Assembly: GCA_027625915.1 (NCBI GenBank)
Contig: JANTQA010000033.1
Location: 7,254,001 to 7,318,000, forward strand
Direction: 5' to 3'
Length of the DNA stretch: 64,000 nt
Source: Anaeramoeba flamelloides
Taxonomy: Eukaryota > Metamonada > Anaeramoebidae
The notes beneath the pieces are model-generated. The model was not told the origin of the DNA and ran no database searches. It was given only the letters and a program-made list of their open reading frames with translations. Below are positions 56,841 to 64,000 of the stretch, piece after piece. The translations under genes and the position numbers were made by a program. Position 1 is the stretch's first letter. Each line of letters starts with the position of its first letter.

Positions 56841-59800
56841 TTATTTTAAACCCTTTTCTGATTTATAAATAGAAATTAATTTGATTTCATAATCTGAAAA
56901 ATTTTCAAATAAATAATTTTTATCAAAATCATTTCCAAATGAAAATGAGAAATTAGCGATGCAAGAAACTATTGTTCTTCTAACTTCAACCGAGTTGTGA
57001 TTAATTAATTCTTTTAACCATCTTACTATCGTTTCCAAATCATTTAGTAAATATTTTTTCTTGATTGTCTGTGATCCATATTTTAAAAAATTTATTAAAG
57101 TTTGAAGTATTTTTATTTTAATCTCCCTTTCTTTCAAGTTAATTTTCTTTGTATTGTTGTTGCTATCCGGATTGCCAATATATTTTTTATATTTAATAAT
57201 TTGGTGGATCACTATTTTGTGATTTAAAACTGGAATTAGCCAAGAAATGATCGGTGCCAATGTCTGAACTAAAAAACGACTTGTTGTACGAAAAGGCTCT
57301 ACAAAATCTATTATAACGGATTTTGTATTCGTTTCAAAATAATCGGGTTGATTTTTTATTAATTCTTTCAATAAACCTTTCACATGATTTCTTGTTATTA
57401 AGTCTTTATGTAGCCCCTGGAATATTTTTTTTAAAATTGGTGAAAAATAATTATCCCAAATAATATTTTTTTTAGAATTAGATAATGTTTTAAGCATTAA
57501 TATTGTTCGTTCTATATTTTCACCGGTTTCCAGACAGTTTAACAAATATCCAATTACCTGTTTTGTTTGATTAAATCTACTTTTTTCAGGCTTTTCTTTT
57601 TTTTGATCGTTCACATTTTCATTTTTTTCTTCCAAAATATTTCTCCCATTTTTTGTTTCATTGTTAAGGGTTAAGTTATTAGGCTTTGTACTATTTAATT
57701 TTGGTTCATTTTGAAATTCATTCCAATTATTTGTTCGATTTGTGGTATTTGTAGATGTGTTGCTATTCTTATTTGAATTAAATAATTGAGGATCTATATC
57801 AAATATTGTAAAATTTAAACCGTTTAATTGATTGTTAATTTCATTTTTTGGTTGGATATTTTGTTGGGCTTTATTTTTTTCCATTTGTGGTGATATTGAA
57901 AGATTTAATAAAATTATTTTCTCATTTGAATTTTCTTTATTTTGATAATTATATTTATTTTGATCTTTTTCCTTTGCTTGTTTCAATTGGATTTTCACTT
58001 TATGGATATTTTTTTTTTCTTGATCTCTTTCTCTTTCTTCTACTCTTCTCTTTCCCCTTTTCCTTCCTCTTTCTCTTTCTCTTTCCATTCCCCTTTCTCT
58101 TTCCCTTTCTCTTTCCATTTCCATTTCTCTTTCCTTTTCCTTTTCCTTTTCCCTTTCTCTTTCCCTTTCCCTTTTCCTCTTTCTCTTTTCTAATTTCAAT
58201 AAAGAATTTTTTTCTTCAATTTTTCTTGGGACACTTTTTGCTCTTTTTTTTAATTTTTTTTTTTGATTTTTATTTTTATATCTTTTTTTTTGATTTTGTG
58301 TAGAAGAATTTTTTTTATTAGAATCCCTGGTTTGTTTTCTTTTTTTTTGACTCTTTGGTGTTTTGATTTTTAATTTATCTTCTTTATCATTGTCTAAAAT
58401 TTGAGATGTATTTTTTGGATTGTTATTATTTGATTCTTTATTATTATTTTTTTCGCTTGGATCATTTTCTAAAGAAAAAGAACGATATTGTTGAGATTTT
58501 TGTAAACCTTTGGAAAGTCTCCGAGAGTGTCTTCTAGAATCCTTTTTTTTAACTTTTTCACTTTTCAGCAATTTTGAATTATGTATTTCATTATTTTCAT
58601 TTTTTTCTTGTTGTGGGTTTTTATGATTATTTTGTTTCATTTTTCTTGTACTTTTTGTTAGATTTGACTATATATTTTTTATTTTATTATTTTATTTTTA
58701 TTATATAAATAATGATTATTGTGATTAATTTATTGAAAATATAAAAGTAATTAAGTAAAAGAATTTAATAAAATAACACAGTATGTACCAGTTCTCTAGA
58801 TTTAACAAAAAAAATTAAAAAAAAAAAAAACATAGCCTCAATTCCTAATATTATATTATTGGGAAAAATGTTGAAACCCATAACAAATCCATATATTGAC
58901 AAGAAAAAATAATGTTAAAATTTAATACCAACACAATTTTATCTGAAAGTGTCAAAATGGAAACATTTGCCAAAAAATAAAACCATAGAGAAATTTATTT
59001 CAAAAAATAATTTAACTTTATCATTTTTTTAATTGGCTTGTTTTTCGTTTTTAATGGATACATTTACTCTTGAAAAAAAAAAATTGTCAAATATTTTAAA
59101 GTCCTAAAGAAATTGAAATTTTGAATTAGACCTTCGAATGAAAGGTATCCCAAAATTTTTTTAATATTTTTTTTTTTTTTGAAATTTATGGTTTGTTCAG
59201 GTATTTCTTTTATAATTATTGACTCTTATAAGAAGTTTATTATTTCTCTTATATCTAAACAATTGTAGTTTGGTTTATTCTTAAAAAAAGCGAATTTTTC
59301 AATTTTGGCTTTTCCTCTTTGAGTGAAATGGAGTTTATTATTTTAAAATTAAAATAACCTTTATATTATTTTTAAGCAATTTAAAGTATTTTTTAATTTT
59401 TTTCTATTAAATATAATTTTTACATATAATCAAAAAAATAGACTTTAAGATCTAAAACTCTATATTGCAAAATAATGTAATTTTTCCGTTTAAATTTCAT
59501 TTATTTTGCAAATAACTAATCTTTTCGCAAAAAAATATTTTATATCAAAAAAATCAATTCTACAGAAAAAGTAACTTGAATCATATAATGTTGGAAAAAA
59601 AACACGATCATTTTTTTAACATAATATTTTTTTAAAATCTTATGAATTTTTCAGAATTACACATTCATTAAATTAATCTAGTTTTTATTTAAGACGAAAT
59701 TTATAAGTTAATAAATTTTTTGTTGAAACATCAAACTAATCTTTATAACAAAATTATTTTTTAAAAAAGGAACAAAAAACAAAGAAACTAAAAATAAGAT

Positions 59801-62532
59801 CAAATCAAAATAATTATTGAATTTTTTTTGGATTTGGTTGAAAAAATTATCTCGTATTTTGATCAACTCAAATAACAACTTGAGGCAAATTATCATTTAT
59901 CAATCTATTGTAACGGTATTATATTGCTATTAAAATAAAATACTTTGGATACTATCATTTCTATTGAAATTCTATATATTTGGCTTTTATCATCAACAAA
60001 ACACTTTTCTAAAGTATCTTGAATCCTAAAAAAAGGCATTTTAATTGTTAAAGCTTTTTCAATAGTAGAACCATACAATTACAAATTAAGAATTATTGTT
60101 TAAAAAAATTGTTATCTTCTTTTGGTTCTTCTTCTTTTCAGAATTTTATATTTTAGAGAAATTTCAACCCAGAAGTTGAATGGTTTGTTTTTTTTAATTG
60201 ATCACTTAGTTAGAATGGAAATTTCTTTTTCTTCTTGAGAATTTAACTTGCTGAGGGTAAAACACCTTTCTATTATTCTTAGATTTCAACCTATTTTTCC
60301 CAATTGGCTGTTTATTTTTTTGTTTGTCTCAGAATTTGGAATTTTTGATTATGTCAAAAAATTATTTTTCTTTTTCTTTTTTTTATTTTTGCTAAACTGT
60401 GTATAAATATTGCACAATTAATGATTTTAAATCTTTTTTTGGTTTTATTTCCAATAAAAAATATTTTTTAATTGAAGATATGAAAAAAAAAGATCTTTAC
60501 AATAATTTAGGTATTTCTCAATAAAGCCTCTTCTTAGTTATACTTTAATGACGAAAAATCACTTACCTTTCCATGAAAAAACACTGATCGTGAAAATCAC
60601 AGCTTTTCTGAGAAAAAAAAACAACACTATTTCGCATAAAAAAATATTTATTAGCGAAAAAGACTGATTCGAGAAACAGTATTTATTTGCGAAAAAGAAT
60701 TTAATAGCGAAAAAACGAGTATTTTGTAGATAGAAAATGATACTTATATACAAATCCAAAATTTGTTAAAATTTTGAATTTCCTTCCACAGAAAATTTAT
60801 TTAATGATTTAGATTGAACAAAATCTCAAATTCAAAAAGTTATTCACCCCTTGGAAAAATTTCTAAATACAAAGAAAAAACTGTATTATTAATCTCAAAT
60901 ATTTTTTTTTTCATAATTACGATATAAACACAAGAGTAAATATGGAAAGTTGTAAAAAATAGAGTTTTTACAATTTTAGAGAAAAATAAAGAGTTCCATA
61001 CAATTACACACAATTTGGTAATAGTAAAAGAAATCTCCATTTTGATTTTTGGGCTTGAATTGAGTTTAAATTTAAAATATTTTGGTAAATACCAATACAT
61101 TGTTTTGAAAATGATTTTTTTTTAAAAATTGAAAGATTGGTATTTGTCAAACGATTTTTTGATTTAAATTCTTATTAGTCTATTAAGATAATCAGAATTT
61201 ATATTTGCTATAACTGAATTGTGGGTAATAGCATAGAACTCTTTATTTTTCTCTAAAATTGTAAAAACTCTATTTTTTACAACTTTCCATATTTACTCTT
61301 GTGAATATATCGTAATTATGAAAAATTTGTTAGTTTATCCAAAAATTTAAATTTTATTTGATTTTGGAATATTGTAGAGAAAAAAAAATAAAAGAAAGAA
61401 AAGAAAAGAAAAGAAAAGAAAAGAAAGGAAAGAAAAGAAAAAAAGAGAGTTAAATTACATCCATGATATTTTTTTGTGTCGTTTGATCTTGGTTTGAAAT
61501 TAATAACTTTCCGCGTTCGGGAAAGTGTTTTAAAAATTCCCATATGGTTGATCTACCTTTCTTTCTAACTTCCAAATTTGGGTCATGTATACATTTCAAT
61601 AAAATTTCTTCTATATGCGATACATGTCTTCCAAGCTCATTTGTGTTCCAATTTGACAGAATTAAAAAGAGATACTGGATACTGGAGACACGTACTGAAA
61701 CGTGCTTTGAATTCAAGTAACTCTTGATTACTGGGATCACCCTTGGGATTGTCATATTTAAAATTGCTTCTTTGATACAAAAATCACCAGATTGCGAAAT
61801 CACTTGGATTTTGATATAGACAAGGTTAATTAGGTATTCAAACAAAAACATAAAATGATCGCTAAAGGAATTGCCAAGTGCCCTTGCAAGGTGTGCTATT
61901 AAAAAACAGCATTGCTTGACAATTTGGCTTCGGAGGTCTTTCAATTGTTCACCAAGTGCAGATAGCAATGATTTTAGAAGCTTTGGGAAGGATCTATACC
62001 TAGTTGCCCCACCATTTATGAGGGACTGCAACTTAATCATTGCCGAATATCGGTTTTCCCATTTTTCACCCTGATCGTTTTCGAGGGTATACAAGATTTT
62101 GGAAAGTTCCGTTTGGAGGTTGTGTTCTGAAGTAACCTTTGTTGGGGTTATAGAATCGCTTGCTTCTTTCCAATTTGTGGATAGAAGTGGCGCCTTTTTA
62201 CCAAATCTTATGACATTTTTGTTGATTCGCTTTTGGGAATATCTGGGCTTTTTTGTTGTTGACACGGTATGATGTTTCAAATTTGTGGGTGTCGATGTTG
62301 TGGTTAATTTTCGATGTTTTGAATTGGAATGCGTTTTTGGTTTTGTCTGTGTTTTGATTTTATTCCGATGCTTACTTTGTGGTTGATTCGATGAATTATT
62401 TTGTTTTTTGACAGGAGTAAAAGAAACTTCGGATAATTTATCAAGCAATTTATTAACTTTTTTTTTTGAGACATATTCCCCAACATACCCACCCATTTTC
62501 TCTATTAATTTTTCCCCATATAAACTAATCAT
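56841..62532 (-). CDS. CLASP-family microtubule-associated protein
   Basis: Two reverse-strand exons, 62532-61459 and 58667-56841, joined in phase 0 (donor GTAATT, acceptor AATATATAG), give 966 residues. Residues about 135-350 form a CLASP N-type TOG domain: KWENRYSAMIKLQSLINGGA, EQLKDLRSQIVKQCCFL, VPVIKSYLNSKH-like helix, NLEVRKKGRSTIWEFLKHFPE. Residues about 715-960 match the C-terminal CLASP TOG (LLKELIKNQPDYF, NHNSVEVRRTIVSCIANF, FGNDFDK, IKLISIYKSEKG). Between them is a Ser/Arg and very long Lys/Glu/Arg stretch (about 515-580), likely a charged single helix. CLASPs rescue and anchor microtubule plus ends. The start at 62532 is chosen because the frame further upstream is AT-driven and hydrophobic. 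The intron is 2,791 nt. Exon 1 has mixed codons, exon 2 almost A/T-only third positions. Confidence 0.88.
60905..61325. repeat. Foldback repeat in the CLASP intron
   Basis: Arms of about 110 bp (60905-61015 and 61213-61325) match almost exactly in inverted order, for example AAGAGTAAATATGGAAAGTT and AGAGTTTTTACAATTTTAGA. The loop is about 200 bp. Ends are not TA/CAGT, so the element type is unclear. High arm identity suggests youth or gene conversion. Confidence 0.8.
61384..61447. repeat. GAAAA-type purine repeat
   Basis: A pure A/G tract with at least five successive AAAAG units lies just inside the CLASP intron donor. It reads as a polypyrimidine tract on the transcript complement and is a slippage-prone microsatellite. 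Confidence 0.85.
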
Positions 62533-64000
62533 AAAAAATGGGAAAGGGGTGTTTATTAATAAAATAAAATAAAATAAATAAATTGAAAAATTTAAAATAT
62601 TCAGAAAGTTATTCAAAAAAAAAGAATTTTTTTTCCTTATTATTGTTGTTGTTGTTATTATTATTAGATTAATGTATTTTTCAAAAACAAAATCTGGTAG
62701 TTTCAAAAGAATCGAAATTATAGCTTTGAGAAAATAAACTAAATTTCAGAATAAATGTCCCAATTTTTTTTTTTTTTATTTTTTACTTTTTTTTATTTTA
62801 ATTTTTAGATGAAAAACAAACAAATATTTAAAGTATATAGAACTGAATACTAAAATAGTAATTTTTTTATTATAATAAATAACTTGAATTTATAAAAATA
62901 TTTATTTTCAAAATTTGTTTTTTAATGGGCAAATGTTTTTGAAATGGGGTTTAGATCGATTTCGCATTATTCTCATTGTTGATTACAATTGGTGATTTTT
63001 TAAGAAATTCATATTTAATCTACTGATTTGAAAATCAAAATTTTTTAAAATTCTTGGTGATACGGCCTTATGAGAAAAGTGCCTTGGTGTCAAATTATTT
63101 TCAAAAATGGATTAGAATTTACAAAAAAAGTAAATTGAAGAAAAAAATTAATTCACCTTAACTTTCATTCTTTTGATATAAATTTTGGATTTTTTATAAA
63201 AAAAAAATAATTATGTTTCAGTAATAAAAGTGCTTTTGACTCAAAATAATCAAATGTAAAAAATTGATGATCAGTATAAAAATGATAAATAATGAGATTT
63301 TTTTTTTTTTTGAACATTTTCAATTAAGCAAATAGATCAAATCTTTTGGGTAAAAAAAGATTGAACATTTGATGATCTGAAAATATTATTTTTTGATTTT
63401 TTGTGATTGTTAAGATCTAGGCTCATGAAATGGGGGAAAAATATCATATCTTTTGTGTGGTTAGTCTTTGTTATTTTGAATCTCAGTTTTTTGATCTAAA
63501 ACTTACTTTGTCTTTTATAAGCTGATAAAAAATGAATTTTATTTTATAAAATCGATTTCTAATTTCCAAATTTGTGGAGGAAAGTGTAATATATTGGTTG
63601 ATAGAGTTTTAATTGGAAATAGGGAATTAATGATTTTCTGTTTTGAATTTTATTTAGGTTTGGTTTTGTTTCAATTCTTTAAATAATTTTTCAAAAGTTG
63701 GTTTCCAAAATTGAGTAATAATGTAAAGAGTAATTCAGGATCTTCTTATTTTTATGTTGGCAATTTTCCTTTTGTCGAGTTAAAAATAAAAATATTTTGC
63801 TTTTTTTATTTGTTATTTGTGATTTTTAGTCCTTAATTTTAAAGTAATTTTCTCTTTAAATTCAAAAGTCATTTTAATCACACCTAAATTACTTTTTTGA
63901 GTAAAGGTTTATAGATATTATTGGGTTTTATTGAAATTCAAACAAAAATTCAAAATTTTTAATAGGGTTAAAAGAATTTGAGGAAAAATGATATCACAAT
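62533..64000. other. Region upstream of CLASP
   Basis: AT-rich DNA with T and A runs, presumably including the CLASP promoter. No gene, RNA or repeat recognised to the window end. Confidence 0.5.

Larger units (their letters stand above)
58668..61458 (-). other. CLASP long intron
   Basis: Between donor GTAATT (61458) and acceptor TATATAG (58668). It contains a GAAAA-type purine repeat (61384-61447) just inside the donor, a strong inverted repeat (60905-61325) and a patch with repeated GCGAAAAA motifs (60590-60720). No nested gene is supported; reverse frames at 59708, 60559 and 60840 are judged random. Confidence 0.65.

Noticed and set aside
57848-58303. 151-codon forward frame rich in Phe and Pro
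   Set aside because: Antisense shadow of the charged repeat in CLASP exon 2.
60550-60575. CACTTACCT resembling the 5' end of U1 snRNA
   Set aside because: Only the nine bases match; the following sequence lacks U1 stem-loops and an Sm site.
56841-62706. Two separate genes instead of one CLASP
   Set aside because: The N-half has only an N-type CLASP TOG and no end signal before a donor; the C-half lacks a good start and has the CLASP C-terminal TOG; phases match.
62533-62706. N-terminal extension of CLASP with a hydrophobic, membrane-like segment
   Set aside because: It is made of Ile/Phe/Asn-biased AT codons and a TTA/TTG triplet run, and CLASPs have no membrane anchor there.

Overview
The window is nuclear DNA of a very AT-rich, intron-bearing microbial eukaryote. 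Coding is sparse, protein tails are full of Lys/Glu/Asn low complexity, spliceosomal introns are frequent, and most non-coding DNA is A/T runs and old repeats. The gene set (PTEN, a MyTH4-RhoGAP protein, a CLASP, a CAMK/AMPK-like kinase, a CH-domain protein, an ankyrin protein) suits a free-living amoeboid protist. The style resembles Anaeramoeba, but that placement is inference.

Layout: 1-10 kb has no intact protein gene but holds a tRNA-Thr(AGT), two short Tc1/mariner-like MITEs, a palindrome-rich repeat cassette and decayed coding copies of an unknown multicopy sequence. 10.06-15.35 kb (+) is a two-exon gene for a calponin-homology protein with a long chain of PH-like modules. 19.4-27.8 kb (-) is a four-exon Ser/Thr kinase. 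33.8-34.3 kb is a head-to-head pair of 5S rRNA genes forming the arms of a large inverted repeat. 35.9-38.2 kb (-) is MyTH4-RhoGAP, flanked by direct repeats. 42.9-44.0 kb (-) is an ankyrin protein with a Cys/His motif. 46.5-52.7 kb (-) is a PTEN lipid phosphatase. 56.8-62.5 kb (-) is a CLASP microtubule-binding protein.

The kinase, PTEN and CLASP genes had to be pieced together: each lies in widely separated open frames that carry complementary parts of one domain architecture, and the codon phases match exactly at candidate GT/AG sites. The result is two intron classes: short (152, 152, 157, 186 and 192 nt) and very long (2,791, 2,896, 3,662 and 4,349 nt). In each of the three genes the exons 5' of the first long intron use a mixed codon set, while the exons 3' of it use almost only A/T third positions. 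The CH-PH gene shows a similar switch without a long intron.

Functionally the proteins centre on phosphoinositide signalling, Rho GTPase control and the actin/microtubule cytoskeleton. Nothing suggests an operon; these are independent genes. Coordinates of splice sites, repeat edges and domain limits were read by eye.
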